Shown: in pieces, positions 10,801 through 23,784 of the stretch
Layout: every line of letters starts with the position of its first letter
How positions within the stretch are numbered: the first letter of the stretch is position 1
Source: Corvus cornix cornix
Taxonomy: Eukaryota > Chordata > Aves > Passeriformes > Corvidae
Direction of reading: 5' to 3'
NCBI RefSeq assembly: GCF_000738735.6
Contig: NC_046339.1
Location: 17,304,714-17,368,713, forward strand
DNA length: 64,000 nt
Translations under genes and position numbers: made by a program
Notes under the pieces: model-generated
Told to the model about the DNA's origin: nothing
The model's input: the letters and a program-made list of their open reading frames with translations, nothing else
Database searches by the model: none

Positions 10801-13800
10801 TTGTAGTGAATTAGGTGTAGCTCTTGGCAGCTTGTTCAGCCTCTCCCTGGTCTCTTCCTCCTTGTAGTAACCTAATGAAGGTGTCCTCTGCCTCCCAAAA
10901 ACAGGTAAGCAAATAAAAACACCTCTAAGAGGCCAGCCTAGGAGGCAGAGGGGATGTGACTACCTAGTTAATAATTGTTTCAAATCTCTTCAAACTGCTG
11001 TTTTCTGTGAGCTCAGCCAGCTCGCATGCCTGCTGTGTCTGTCCCGTGGCCGGCATGGAAGGGACAGTGGTGTGGCTGCTTCCCACGGCTGTGCTGCAGT
11101 CCCTGGCCTGCTCTCCTATGGCAGAGCCTGAGGCAGCTTTTATGCAAACTCCAGCTAGGATCTGTTCTTGCTTATTACCTGAAAACTGGAGTAATTCCAC
11201 TTGCAGCAATAAAAACTTAAGAAAATCGAGAGTAATTGTCCTCTGTAAAAACTGGGTGCCATTGCCTGCATCTACCCCTGTGGAACTGTTTTGGGAAGCT
11301 GTGCTGCCTCTGCTCTCCAGAGCAGTGCAGGAAATGCAGCGTTGATGTTGGTGGGATAGCCGAGCATGTGAGGAGGAGGAGGCACAGGCATGCCTGTGCT
11401 GTGGAGGGGACGCTGGGGAAGGAATGCCACCAGTTTATGAGGAATGAGCCAAGGTCGGGAGGACTCTGCTGGATGTAGAGATAAGCGGGAGCAGAGCCGG
11501 AGGGAGATTGTGGGGCACTTACAGGGCACTTAGAAAGCTCCTTGAGCCTTGTTTTCTGGTCCTTAGGTAGGGATCGGAAGTGAGAAGCTTGAGCTCAGCT
11601 ATACTGTTGTGATTGTAGTTTTATTTAATTCAAGTGAGGCTATCAAGAAGGTTGTTGCTGTCTGGATCGATACCATATGTTATAAATATCCGTCAAATGC
11701 TGGTGTGCTCGTCCATTTAACATCTTCAGTAATAAGATAAGGGTGACTTCTGCATCATGAAAAGCATAAAATCAATGTGTAGCTATGGTCACGTGTGCCT
11801 GTAATGATCTGGCACAGCTTTTATTGCAGGGACTTTGGATGTATTGTTTAGGGGAAATTGCTCAGAAATATTCCTAATGGAGATTAAATGAGGAAGAATC
11901 ATGTGCCAGGTAGGCAGCAATACACTGCTTCGGGATTTCTGTGTTGCTGCGTTTGTGCTTATTTTCTTTTTTCTTACTTGCTTACATCATGCAGACTAAG
12001 TACATGTTTTAAATTTTAAAGCTGAGAGCCAACAGTATTTAACAAATATCTGTCAGCTCCTGTGCTGCTGCGAATTAATGTTTTAGTGACAGAGTAAACA
12101 AGTAAGGAAATTAATGTTTTTAATATATTTTTAAGTAGTCTGTTTTGAATTTTACATATTTGCTTTAGAAGTGTCTGAAACCCGAGAGTGTATATTAAAG
12201 GTCAGTAGCCAGATGGGATTTCATGTAATAGCAGAATACCAAAATACCTTTACTTGAGTGTGTTAGTATTCTGTCTTGTCCTGATGTGGGTAGATTGTTA
12301 GTAGGTCAATTGTTCTCTGTTCAGTACATCTTTTTCATTTCACCCTAAACACCTGGCATTCCAAACCAACTGTGTGTTCACAGTATAGGTGGTTTTTTTT
12401 TTTTTTAATTTCAGTATTTACTTTCCTCTCCCTGCTCCGAAATAAAACAAAAAACCCCACTAAACAAAGCAAAAACTAAAAGGAATTTTTTATTCTTGAA
12501 ATGTTTTGGGGATTAAAAAAAAAGCTAATGGCTGGAATAATGTGAATGTTCATATTTTTTTGAAGAAAAAAATTATTGAAAGTAGGTTTTGTTCATTTTC
12601 AGTTGTGATGTGAAAATAAATACTGATAAAAAATCTGGATGCCTATGTTGGGAAATAGATTCTTTCATATCAGAGGAAAGAATGAAAAATAGTAAAAGAG
12701 AAGCAGAATATGAACTTAACTAGACTAAAACAGTGGCAGCAGATCAAGCAGACTTCAGGGGAATCAGAATAAGTTAAAAAGGAACTTTATCATAGCAAGT
12801 CGCTTCCTCTCCACCAGGTACAGCCAGTCAGTCTGGTTTTCCCCAGGCTCATGCTGGCAGCTAAAGGTCTGGATTTTCATCCCACTTCCCATTTTATGTT
12901 GTCTGGGAATTTTCGTTGGTTAGCAGGTCCTGTATTGTCTGTTGCCCTACAGGAAGTTTTTAAGGAAAGATGAAATTTTCCACTCTCTGCCAAGATGTCT
13001 GTTTAAGCAATTCCTAATTTGCAAATTTTACTTACATGTGAGTTTCAGCTGTCTGTTTTATAAAGGTGGCTTTGATTTTGGAGGGCTCTTAACCGAATTT
13101 GGAGAGGTTACAGGTGAAGCAGAGTGTAAGCCCAGAGCTGCTGGAGTGACAGAGCTGCCTCACCGAGCAAATCCTTGCCCAACCAACCGCTCAGACAGGA
13201 AAGGATTCTTGCTGGTTTTTTCTGCAGTCTTCCTCTTCTGCCTTCCCTCCCCTGAGGCTCCTCGTAGTGTTCCTTCTCTATCTTCCTCTCCTCCCCCAGG
13301 GACATGGAGCAGCCAGATGCCACAGAACAGGTTTGAAACCAGTCAGCAAATGTTACGCAGGTTGAATTACAGGAGGAGGAGAAGCAGTTCTAGTGCACAT
13401 TCTTCTTTCTCACAGTGGGGTGAATTACAGCCTCTTGCACACCCCTGGAGTTCACCTTGCAGGAATAAATGGGGCATCTTTTACATGTTTGTGTTATTGA
13501 AGAGTAAACTGGAGAAATTACTCTGGGAAAGGAAAGCCAGGAAAGCCCCTTCCCTGTGTATTCGTTTTTATCTGCTACCCCTGCAGGTGGTTTGTTGTGT
13601 ATGTAGTGGAATACAGCCCTTTAGACAGTTGTACTAATTGTCGCTGATCAGGTTAAATTTTAAACCCTCTGTAAAGGCAGAAATGATCCAAGTTTGAAAC
13701 CAGTGAGCCAGTTGTAATGTGTTTGATCTGTCTGAAGTGTATAATGGCCAAATACTGGGGAAGGCTGCACCAAAGGGGACCTGCAGTCCTGGCAGGGAAC

Positions 13801-16800
13801 AGTCCAGAAGACAAGCTTGAGTGAGCTGCTTATCAGATTATTACAGCCCATTAGTTAAAGAAGGAAAGGTCTTCCAAGGAAGGTGGAAAGAAATCACAGT
13901 GTGTGTTAGTTTTACATATCTCTTTTATATTTGCTGTTCATGAATATCCAAACCTTCCGTATTTTGCCTTTTTTAATATCTGGTTCTATTTACTGGTAAA
14001 TTATTTCATATCAAAATCTAGCATTTGATTTTTTCATAGCCCTGAAACTAAGTGTGTTGGTTTTTATCCTGGTACAGTTTTGTAGATCTTGACAGAACAG
14101 AAAGCCCCATAACTTTCCAACCTGTTATGTAACTTAGTGCTGCAATTGATTCAGAGATGCATGAGAAGGGGATAGAGTTCAAGTTTAGAAATCTGGTTTA
14201 AATATTTGGTTTAAAAAATACCCCATCAAACTATTTCCAACAGCCTGCAAATGGTAACCAAATGACTGCATTTTCTTACTGACGTTTATGGAGGTCATTT
14301 TGCATGGTGTTGTGGGTGGTTGGGTCTGATTCAGTAAACAAGCTAATAAAGTTACTCTGAGCTCCCAAACCAAAGCTTGTCTCCACAGACTCCACATGTG
14401 AAGGAATCCAATGCTCTCCTAGGAGCTGTATTCTTCATCCCGACCCACTCAGTCTCAGACCTAAAAATTCCCTCCGGTATCGCCCCTGAGTCTGGTGATT
14501 GTTAGTCACAGCCAGCATACCCTGGGATGGTAGGAAAGGGAACTAAGCACCCTGCTTTTTAAGGTATTCTGCTTGTAGCAAGTCATTTGCCTTTGTTTTC
14601 CTCTGGAATTGGAACTTTTAAAGATGAGTAAAGCATTTCAGGATAATCTATTCTATTGAAAGCCAACCAGAAACTTCCAAATCAACATCTGTCTTGTCAT
14701 CAGTAGTATAGGAAAGCAAATACATTTTCACAGTCAAGGAGCAAGGAACAGATGAGCTGTTAGATTTGTGTTTGTGCAGTACTTCAACATTTCCAGGTTT
14801 ATTGATGCATCAGAGTCTTTCCGGTGGGATGCGATGAACAGAGCCATGAGAGTGAGGAATGTGTTGTGTTGTGACAACAGTGGGGCTGGGCAGAGCAAAG
14901 CTGAACTGAATGGAACAGCATTGGATGTTGAAATTGAAAATGCTGAAAGCCATTTAACCTTTTAAGAATGTATCATTTACCTCCTGCAGAGTTCTCCAGA
15001 TTGAAGGGGCTTCAGAAATTAGTAAAAGGAAGAACCAGAAGAGGAGAAACTCCCCACACTATTTTTGCTTCTAAGTACCTGCAGCATTCTACTATGTTGT
15101 TTTGTTACAGTAGTTCTGAGCTGGCCAGTGATATGTACCTAAGCTTGAGGGTGCACTATTTTGCTGCAGACTATAAAATTAGAATTGTGCTACAGTAAAG
15201 GCTTTACCTATTTTCTAGCTGTAGATATTTCTGTTATGATAAAATTGCCATGTGAGGTATGCAGTTATAGTCCACATATGAAACTGTGGGACAGGAGACC
15301 CAAACAAGGAGATTTTTGGAGCTTGTGTATGAATGTTTATGCATTTAGGAGCATTAATGGATATTTTCTGATTGGAAAGAACATTGCCTCGGCTCATTAA
15401 AGTGGTGCTGAGACATCAACTGCATGTGTAGAAGAAACAGTGGAGTTCTCAAAGCAGTTTCAAGTGAAGAGCAACTCACTTTCCTATGGGTGAAGCATAA
15501 CATCCTGAAGTAACTAAGTCAGAAAGTGGTGGTAATATTCACAGTGATTCCCTGGTTTGTTGGTATTTAACCTTTTAGGGGCATACGGTTGCACTTCTGG
15601 AGATATATGTGTATTACTTGAAGGCACTCAGGTTTAAGGTCTCTTGTGTTCAACAGCTGACACTAAACCAGAATACCTTTTCATTTTCTTTCCTATTGAA
15701 ACACTGCAGGCAAAGGATGCCACAAAGCTCAGTCTTACGCTGAACATGCCGTCAGCTTTTGATAGAGATTCGTTGACTCATTCCCTGCATTTCCAGTCAA
15801 ATCTGATCATCCTCTCCTATCTGATGATTCAATATATTTTTAGAAATTTGTTTATCAAATAGCTGCTACCTGTATCCAATGACTTTTAGATGGACTCCCG
15901 CTGACCTGCTGCTCTTATCTGCTGTGGAACCTATGCTCTGCTTTTCAAAACACCCTCATCTTTACAAGGGCTGTGGAGTTAATGTGCTGTGCATCAAGCA
16001 AAATAGCCTTTGATTCAGCCAGCTCCTCTCTGCGGACAAGTGTATGAACAGTGAGTGCTGTCCCTACGTCACCTGGGAAGGGGTAACCCTGGCAGCTGGA
16101 AGATTCCCATGTCAAAACCCAGCTGGTAATATGAACAGAGAAAGGAAAAACTGTGGTGCTTTGCTCTTCACTGTAATCAGGCCATGTGTCCTGCCAGCAG
16201 CATACTAGTTTTTATTTAGCAAGCTTCTCTGGAGAGTATTACAGGACTCAACACAAGGCAGCTACAAAATCCTTGTAATTTTATCAAGCACATTAGACTA
16301 ACTATGGCAAGAGCCTTAGTTCCAGCAGTAGATCCTGCCACAGACACATGACTAAAACAGTCCTCCTTTCCCTAAAATGATCCCACATTTGAAGTCTTTC
16401 TCAGTATAGTCAGAACTCTTATCTCCAGACTACTCAACAACTATGCAACTCAATAGCTAGAGAATGGTTCTGAATTATGAATGAAAGCATTGTTTAAAAT
16501 CCAGTAGCTTTTCCTTTTTTTTTTCTTTTATGTAGAAGCTTCTCTGCTCAGAGTTTACTGGAGTGTGGAATGATTTTATCTTCACAGAAATCTGCACTGT
16601 AATCTTTATAGTGATTGTGAACATTAATTTATAATCCTCACTGTGGAAATGTAGTGATGGAATATAGGTACAGCAATAAACTGGAACAGGAAACAAGGAG
16701 CAGAAGTGTAGATTGAAAAACTCTAGGGAAGGATAAAGTTAGGCTAATGGTGAGGGATGTGGTAAGAGACCTGCTGGATTGGGGCTTTGCAAGGATTGGG

Positions 16801-19800
16801 AGCAAGTGAGGAAAGTGAAGCTCCTGTGCTTCTCCCTGGTCCTCCCAGGATCAGGGGAAGCTACCAGTCACTGTATGGACAACTGGCAGTGTACCTGTCA
16901 TCATCCACATGGATGTGACTACGCTTAGACATCCTTCCTGCAAATCCCTGGGTCCTGGTATTGGTACTGGTGAGAACAGCAATCAGGAGGCCTGGCATGA
17001 ACAGGGCGGTTCAGATGTCTTCGGCCATTAAAAACGTCTCTATCCCCCCTAGGTGGGGTTGTAGGGTTTTTTTTTCCATTTAGCAGATGTCCTGTTGGAG
17101 AAGGATGTTGTCCTCAAACTGATGTCCTGCATTCTTAAAGCCATTTCCATGCTCTGGGTGAATGGGTTACTGTACTGCTAATACACACTATGGTCAGTTA
17201 TTTTAACCTGCTAATAGTAGTATTTGTATAAATGTGAATTGATACTTTCCTCCCAAAGCCCCACTGGCATTTAAAAGCTGGCTCTTATGTATTTCAGTAA
17301 TACTGCTTATGTAAGCATGAAAAAATCATAGGTCAAACCTTGTAAAATTACAACTACCTTTAAATTTGAAATTTTGGAACAGTGTAGATATTGTCCTTTA
17401 TTTAATACAGTATCACTCACTGCAGTCTATCCTTTGTCATTACAGTCGTCTGAGTTTCATAATATCCTGATTTCTTCAGTAAAACCAGTCAAGCTTCCTT
17501 TCCAAAGTAGGTTTCTTCTGCCCCTTACTGCCTCTTCTGGGAACGTGCTGCTTTGTGATCTGAAATAGTCCAATATCAGAGTTGTTAGTGATTATAATTG
17601 CTATCTCAGTATTCGTATTTCTAGTCTTCTGCCACACTGATCTTGATTTCCCTGCTCCTGTTGTGGATAAGTCTTTATTCCCTTCACTGAGGTATCTGAT
17701 TTTGCTGGAGGAGGGGGTGGTGCCCTCTTCTCACCACTGCAAAGTGGTGATGCTCCTCCTGTTCCCCAGGGCAGGGGCAGAAAACGAAGCAAAGCTGCTG
17801 TTTGCACAAGGTAAGGAGGGTGGGTAGGAGAGGATGTAAAGTGTTTGCCTAGGGAAGAGGTGCCACAGGGAGGGGAGAGCTGCCTGGGAAAGGACTAGGA
17901 GAGAGGAGGGATCTTTCCCATGCTGAGCCTCCCCCAGACCTCACTGACACCATGTCCAACCATCATGCCAGGGCTGGAGATGTGTGGCCAGGACTTGGAT
18001 TTCTGGTGCTAGGCAGAGGAATGCTCTTCCCTGGTCATGGCCCTGGTGTTAACCATGTTGCTTTGTTTACTCTAGATACACTTTATACTGCTGTTCAGTC
18101 GGCAGGGGAAGTTAAGGCTTCAGAAATGGTACACGACGCTACCTGATAAAGAGAAGAAAAAGATCATTCGAGAAATTGTTCAGATTATTTTGTCTCGCAA
18201 TCAAAAAACAAGTAGTTTTGTTGACTGGAAAGACCTCAAGCTTGTTTACAAAAGGTGTGAGTAATTTTGCAAGAACATATAATCACTATTCATATGAATA
18301 ACATGCTAGAAGAGTCAAGATAAAGGCTCACTTGAAGAAAAGCAGGAAACAACACTCATGGTGCTGGGCTGAGTCAGGAGCATGCCATTGGCAATCTGGG
18401 TATAACAAGGCAGTGTCTCTGGACAAACCAGCAGGGTAATTGTGGGGTGCAGAATACTTGTACAGAGTCTGTCAAATGAGAAAAACAGGAGTAACCTAAT
18501 AAATATTAGTGTTTAGAAGGCTTTAGACTTCCCTGCTCCTTCAGATTCGCCAGGGTAGCCTGGCTGAGACTTATGTGCTGGGTTTTATCGGCTGTGGAGG
18601 TTGCAGGAACTTTTCCAGGGCACTTTCATAATTTTGTCAGGTTTTGTTTTTGAGATATTTGTTGCTCTGGAAGGTGTTAATTCCCATTTCCTTTTCCAAA
18701 GAAATCATTGGTCCCCAGTTACATGATGCCTAATGTCAACTGTCTGTTTAGTCTCCTAAAGCTGTAGCAAACAAAAGTAGCCTTAAGGTGTAGCACACTG
18801 GGTAAATGAAACATCTCCCATTTAGCAGAAATTGAGTTCCATGCTGCAAAGATAGGGATATAAACATCTGACGAGGAGCTGTGACAAATTGGCCTCCAGC
18901 CAACAGCATCAGCAAGCTGAATGGATCTTGGCTTGGTTTAAACATAAAGTTTTGATGCAACTTAGTTACAAAGCTTGTTTGGTCTAAGCAGTTTCATGCA
19001 TTCTGGCCTTATGTAAAACACTGTCATTTGGCAGCCAGCAGGCTTGTTGAGATGTAACTCCTTTCACCTTTATTTTTGCCTTATTTTTATTTTTTAATTA
19101 GAAGGGGTAGCTTGTCTTCCAGTTTAATTAACCTCACTTACTGTAGTGCTATTGCAGCAGGTAGAGGAGACCTGAAAGTACTACTTACTACTGATTTAGT
19201 GCTTGTTTTATTATGTCCAGTGTTACAGGTGTCCCACTTTACCAAGGGTGGAGTTGGTTCTTCTAATTAAAATAATAATTTGTTTAAAATTACCTGGTCT
19301 ATTAAAGTGTTTTCTGGAACACAATAAGAATGAAAGCAAATGGTTGTTTTAGAGACTAGATAGGAATTAAATGTCATATGAATGACCTCTAAGAGATGAG
19401 CAGAGCAGTGAGGTCCCAGCTGTTCACCCCCATGTTTTTGCCTTTGTTTCCCCAGGTATGCTAGTTTGTATTTCTGCTGTGCAATAGAAGACCAGGATAA
19501 TGAGCTCCTGACACTAGAGGTCGTACATCGATACGTGGAGCTCCTGGACAGATACTTTGGAAACGTAGGTTTCACTTCCTCCCATGAACTCGTTCCTGTC
19601 TGTCTGATAAACAAAATTATGTGCAGCTGATTTGCTTTGTGCTCCATACTTGCCCTGCAGGTGCTCACAATCCAGAATGAAATTAATGATTAAAGTATTT
19701 TATAAAATAGTGCTGAAATGATCAAATTGTTTTTCCATCCTTTTTCCACTCACCTGGAATTAATCTTGATGCTTTGTATATCTGTCTTGGGATAGAATTT

Positions 19801-21483
19801 GAAGGCAAAGCTTCAGGAAAAATTATTTTTAAAAATCCAAAACAGGCTAAAGTACTTTAATTCTCTCTCCTGACATCTTCAGATACACTGTTTTTGTTTG
19901 TTTCCTAATACTGTGTAACAATGAAGGACATAGAGGCAAAAGATAAAGTCAGTGTGTTTTTAAAGAAAAGACTTTAAGGAGGTCCAAATAAGTCTTTCAG
20001 TAAGTCTTTAGAGACTACAAGAGACCCATCTTTTCTATGAATATTTTTGAAATTATCCTGCCTACCTTAATTCATATTTTACTTAAATCAGTGTGCCGTG
20101 ACTCACATCTGTACAGCCTCAAAACTGAAAAGCAGTTGGTGGCTGTTGGTGGGCAGGGAATTGTCTTTCTCCGTGAAACTGTGAATGTATGTAACCCATG
20201 TTACAAGGGCTATATAGGACCTGTGATAAGGTTAGTGGGCCAGGAGGTCAGCTTTGGTCTCTGAAAACCGGCATGAACTTAATAATAAGTGGAATATCTT
20301 TGCTGTAGGTCTGTATATGTGGAGAGAATATGTGCAGAAGCTTCAATATTACATAACATGCAGTTTGTTTCTTCAGCCTGCTACCTGCCACAGGGGTTCA
20401 TATGCTGAGTATATTTGATCATCGCAACAGCCTTTGGCCCAGTAGTGCTTATGATACTGTAAAATACTGTAAAAGTGATTTAAATGAGGTTGTTGCCTTT
20501 TGTTCTGGCAGGTGTGCGAGCTGGATATTATCTTTAATTTTGAAAAAGCTTACTTTATTCTTGATGAGTTTATAATTGGTGGAGAAGTACAAGAGACTTC
20601 AAAGAAGACTGCAGTGAAAGCCATAGAAGACTCTGACATGTTGCAGGAGGTAAGGCAGAGGAGGACAAAAGGCAAACACCTCATCTTCCTACATCTTTCT
20701 TGTTTGACAGGAGATGAAAACACAGCTAGGCACTTCTGGTGCTTAATTATCCAAGTGTGTCTTACATTCAGTTTCAACAGGTACAACAGTGCAGTTACAA
20801 ATAAGCTTTAAATTCAACCCTCTGGAATTACCTGGAGGCTTTTTATATAAAGCTGTTGCTCTCTCACAGTTTAACTGCTAGAGTTTATTAAGAAATAGTT
20901 TAAGATGTATCTAAGATATTTCTGTAATATATGAACATAATCTAAGGTTATATTTTATGTATATGTAAATACAGAAAAATCTCTTCTGTTTCACTAATAC
21001 ATTGGAAACGTGACCTACTATTAGCATTTAAAATTGGAAAGAGTATGTGCTGGAAAATTCTGCTTTCATTCAGAAGCACCTGTGTAGTTTTTCTGCAGGG
21101 CACAGATACAAAACCCTTATTCAGAACCCTGCAGGAATTCTCTTGTTGTAACTTGGAATGTAACTGGTACTGTTGAGCCAGGAATTGCAAAAGCAGTTGA
21201 ATATGATGGGTTTAATTCGTTTTTATCTCAATAGTGAAGTATCCATCACAGTCCTGAAGGGAGCAGCAGATTTTAAACCACTCTATTACATGTTTTTAAA
21301 GCAGAATTATTTCTGCATTTTAATCAATGTGATCTAATTTCATGCAAAACTGCAACTGTCCTCAAAGAGGACAAGAAGGTTTCTATGAATATTACTGTAC
21401 CACTCCATAAGGCAATACATCGGTTGTTTATTTGTTTTGTTTCCTAGACAGTGGAAGAATACATGAACAAGCCTGCATTTTAA
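4890..21483 (+). CDS. AP1S3: AP-1 complex subunit sigma-3 (sigma-1C), five coding exons
   Basis: Small sigma subunit of the AP-1 clathrin adaptor, which sorts cargo at the trans-Golgi network and endosomes; with gamma-adaptin, sigma subunits form the site for acidic dileucine signals. The coding sequence joins 4890-4892, 18076-18254, 19456-19564, 20512-20649 and 21448-21483; all introns are GT-AG and the frame closes without a break. The product is 154 residues, the same length as human AP1S3. It begins MIHFILLFSRQGKLRLQKWY and ends TVEEYMNKPAF, the AP1S3 type of ending rather than that of AP1S1 or AP1S2. The clathrin-adaptor small-chain signature LVYKRYASLYF is at residues 57-67. Phe4 and Arg33, altered in human pustular psoriasis, are both conserved. 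Introns are about 13.2, 1.2, 0.95 and 0.8 kb. The initiator context CACCATG is an ideal Kozak match. Confidence 0.96.
4893..18075 (+). other. AP1S3: AP1S3 intron 1 (about 13.2 kb)
   Basis: Bounded by GTGAGT and a TTTACTCTAG acceptor. It contains no supported exon of another gene. The longest open frame in the window (12942-13637, 231 codons, +) lies here but shows no recognisable domain. An 18-bp tandem repeat sits at 9472-9503 and a poly(T) run at about 12391-12406. AP-1 heptamers occur at 6714-6720 and 15774-15780. The first few hundred bases are still CpG-rich. Confidence 0.85.
9472..9503. repeat. Short tandem duplication, 18-bp period
   Basis: The 14-mer CATGCCTTTCTGGC occurs at 9472-9485 and again at 9490-9503. 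Looks like a simple replication-slippage duplication within AP1S3 intron 1. Confidence 0.7.
18076..18254 (+). CDS. AP1S3: AP1S3 coding exon 2 (residues 2-60 and part of 61)
   Basis: A 179-base exon encoding the N-terminal strands and first helix of the longin-like sigma fold, up to LVYK. Acceptor TCTAG ends at 18075 and donor GTGTGAGT starts at 18255. The Arg61 codon is split AG|G. Residue identity to vertebrate AP1S3 is very high, including SSFVDWKDLKLVYK. Confidence 0.95.
19456..19564 (+). CDS. AP1S3: AP1S3 coding exon 3 (residues 61-97)
   Basis: A 109-base exon that completes Arg61 and encodes YASLYFCCAIEDQDNELL onward to RYFGN. Acceptor CCCCAG ends at 19455 and donor GTAGGT starts at 19565. 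It completes the small-chain signature that starts in exon 2. Confidence 0.95.
20512..20649 (+). CDS. AP1S3: AP1S3 coding exon 4 (residues 98-143)
   Basis: A 138-base exon in phase 0 encoding VCELDIIFNFEKAYFILDEF, then the GGEVQETSKK stretch, ending MLQE. Acceptor CTGGCAG and donor GTAAGG. This is the most conserved block among sigma-1 paralogues. Confidence 0.95.
21448..21483 (+). CDS. AP1S3: AP1S3 coding exon 5 (residues 144-154 and stop)
   Basis: Acceptor TTTCCTAG ends at 21447. The exon encodes TVEEYMNKPAF followed by TAA at 21481-21483. This short tail is the AP1S3-specific C-terminus. Confidence 0.92.
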   Translation, partial: TVEEYMNKPAF

Positions 21484-21507
21484 CGTTAAACTACCTGGAG
21501 AGAAAAC

Positions 21508-21576
21508 TGCTGTATGCACCTCTAAAGTGCACTTCCTGAAATTGCTGTATGCACCTCTAAGTGCACTTCCTGAAAT
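21508..21576 (+). repeat. 35/34-bp tandem duplication in the AP1S3 3' UTR
   Basis: Copy 1 is 21508-21542 and copy 2 is 21543-21576. They differ only by one A in an A run (TCTAAAGTG against TCTAAGTG). A partial third unit TGCT follows at 21577-21580. The near identity suggests a recent event, or a local assembly artefact. Confidence 0.9.
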
Positions 21577-23694
21577 TGCTTCCCAATGTGCCAGATCCTC
21601 AGAGAAATACCGAAAACCAATAACTGAAGGGGTGTGTTTGTATGATGGTGAAGATGAAGGTCAGCTAATGTAGCAAAGGGTTTAACAATTCTGTGCATTG
21701 CATTACTCTGCATATGAGTTTCTCAGAGTTGTTATTACCCCAGTCTAGTTTCTCTTCTGGCTGGACTGAACTTTTGTTTTGCACCAGATCTTATAGCTAT
21801 GGGTTTTGTCATCACAAAATGCTCCTTTGACAGTACTTTGCAGAGGTATTTTTACTAGTTTTGTTCACTGCTGACTGTATGACTCTACTTTTGTACAAAT
21901 GTCTGTTATTTTGATGCAATGGTTATTCTGCTGTAATAATAATTTTTTTTCTAAAAGCCAAACTGTTGTGGGCCCTGATTTCGCAAACTTGTTGTGACAA
22001 CATTAACCCTTGAAGTATGTGAGGAAATATGCATCTCTTTGGGACAGCCTCTTTCTTCCACTGTCTTCCTTCTCTTTTCTGCTCTGGTCTGCTAGTAAGA
22101 CTGCTCCAACTGCTCCTAGAGTGCACTCCATGCCTCCATGTAATTTGGAAGACTGTTTGACTGAAGGTAGGCTTCTCTTAGGTTTAATGAATCCGTTTTT
22201 TGCTGCTGCATGCACATGGTCTATTTCTGTCTTTCTCCTCATTTTCCTATCCCCTTCCTAGTTCCCCTGGACCTCTGCAATGGCTCCAAACTTTGGAATT
22301 GTGCAGCATGAGTGCAGGAGAAAACCTGAAGAGAAAAAATCAGCCTTTGGAAGATAATCTCGTATATCTTTTGGTATCCCAAACCCCTATTTCCCAGTAG
22401 AGTTTTTCAGTCTCAAATTCACACACCTGTTGGGATGATCAGCTTTCTTGTAGTTGAAGATGGCCTGTTTTTGTCAAGGCTGGACAATTTAATCAGCTTT
22501 TTATAACTTTGCAAGCTGCAAAAAGGATAAAACAGTAGAGAGGAGTCAGCTGGGCTGTGTGCCCTCGTGTGTGTTGTGAACCTCTGTAGCCAAATGTGTG
22601 TGGAGCCAGGTGTGTTAACTCACCTTTCAGTGCAGTTTAGACTCTATACACTGATGGAACTGGCTTCCTTACAGAGATTGTCCTCCTTTAACAGAACCCA
22701 AAGCTCAGAGAAATTCTGTTTATCTGAGCCCATAACTCTCAGCTAGATGTTTTGTCTCTGTCAAATCATGAAATTACTCTATACAAAAATTAGGAAAGTT
22801 ATCAGACAAATATGCCAGAATGATCCAACCATTGATTTGCATTCCTGTCAAGATGTATTTCCCTTGATTTCTGGCATGTACAGTCAGTATTTTCGTTCAG
22901 GGGTCTTTCTAATCTTTAAATGTCCTGCATGCTTACTCTTGTCATTGTTCTTTCCTTCCTTGTCTGTTTGTATCTTCCTACAGGAGGGGCACTGAGGGGT
23001 TGGTTGGAGGGTGGGGGCACCTTGACACAACACAACTTTGCTGATTGTCAGCCCACTCTTCTGCCTGTGCTTTCCAGTCTGTTAGTAAAACTGTGACAAA
23101 CTGGTTCAGAGCATCATGTTGCTCTTTTTTATAATTACTTTATCCATCTGTTTTCTCTGTATTGATGTCGAAGGCATACTTTCAGCCTGGGAAAGACAGT
23201 GAAATTGCCGAAGGGCTTTTAATAGCTCTGAAGACATCCAATTTAATAGTAAATTAATGAAATTGTATGATTTGTGTTTTATTTTCTCATGGGTTGAAAT
23301 GAAGTTTTTTAAAGTACAGTGTTTAATTGGTTAAGAAATCATTAACAAATCACTTCAGAATGTGCAAAGAGGCTCCTTCCGCTCTTTGCCTTTGTAAGTG
23401 ACTTCTGCTAAGTGAAATCATCAGTAGGTTGGTTTTACTCCCTTTTGGAGCCATGCTGTGATTCTCTGACTCTTAGAACTGCCATGTTGGTTGAATTCTG
23501 AATTATATCAAAATAGGAGTACCAAAAAGATTTCTTGGTACGAATAAGGGTATCATAAGCCTGTCTTTTCAGTCATTTTGAGAAGAGCTAGAAGCTTCTT
23601 TCTATACCATTTCAAGTTGAAGAGAATTCCTGATGGAAAAAAGTAGTGGACTGGGTAGAGGTACTTATACCAGCCATATCAGTGTGGCATCTGA

Positions 23695-23700
23695 AATAAA
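23695..23700 (+). terminator. AP1S3: Candidate AP1S3 poly(A) signal AATAAA
   Basis: First AATAAA after the AP1S3 stop, followed within 40-80 bases by GT-rich sequence that could act as a downstream element. Unproven without transcript ends. Confidence 0.4.
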
Positions 23701-23738
23701 TAGCATTGCCAAACTGATGTATCCAATGTCAGCTTGAG

Positions 23739-23784
23739 AAGTGTGAAGGAATTAGTCTGGTAAGTGTGAAGGAGTTAGTCTGGT
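23739..23784. repeat. 23-bp tandem duplication
   Basis: Copies at 23739-23761 and 23762-23784 (AAGTGTGAAGGAATTAGTCT and one-base variant). It falls within the GT-rich zone after the candidate AP1S3 poly(A) signal. Confidence 0.8.

Larger units (their letters stand above)
21484..23720 (+). other. AP1S3: Probable AP1S3 3' UTR
   Basis: AT-rich sequence after the stop without further coding potential. The first canonical AATAAA after the stop is at 23695-23700, which would give a 3' UTR of about 2.2 kb. Shorter isoforms using weak signals are possible. It opens with a 35-bp tandem duplication 24 bases after the stop. Confidence 0.5.

Noticed and set aside
12391..12406. Poly(T) run as a possible reversed retrocopy tail
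   Set aside because: No processed-gene sequence or target duplication is visible beside it.
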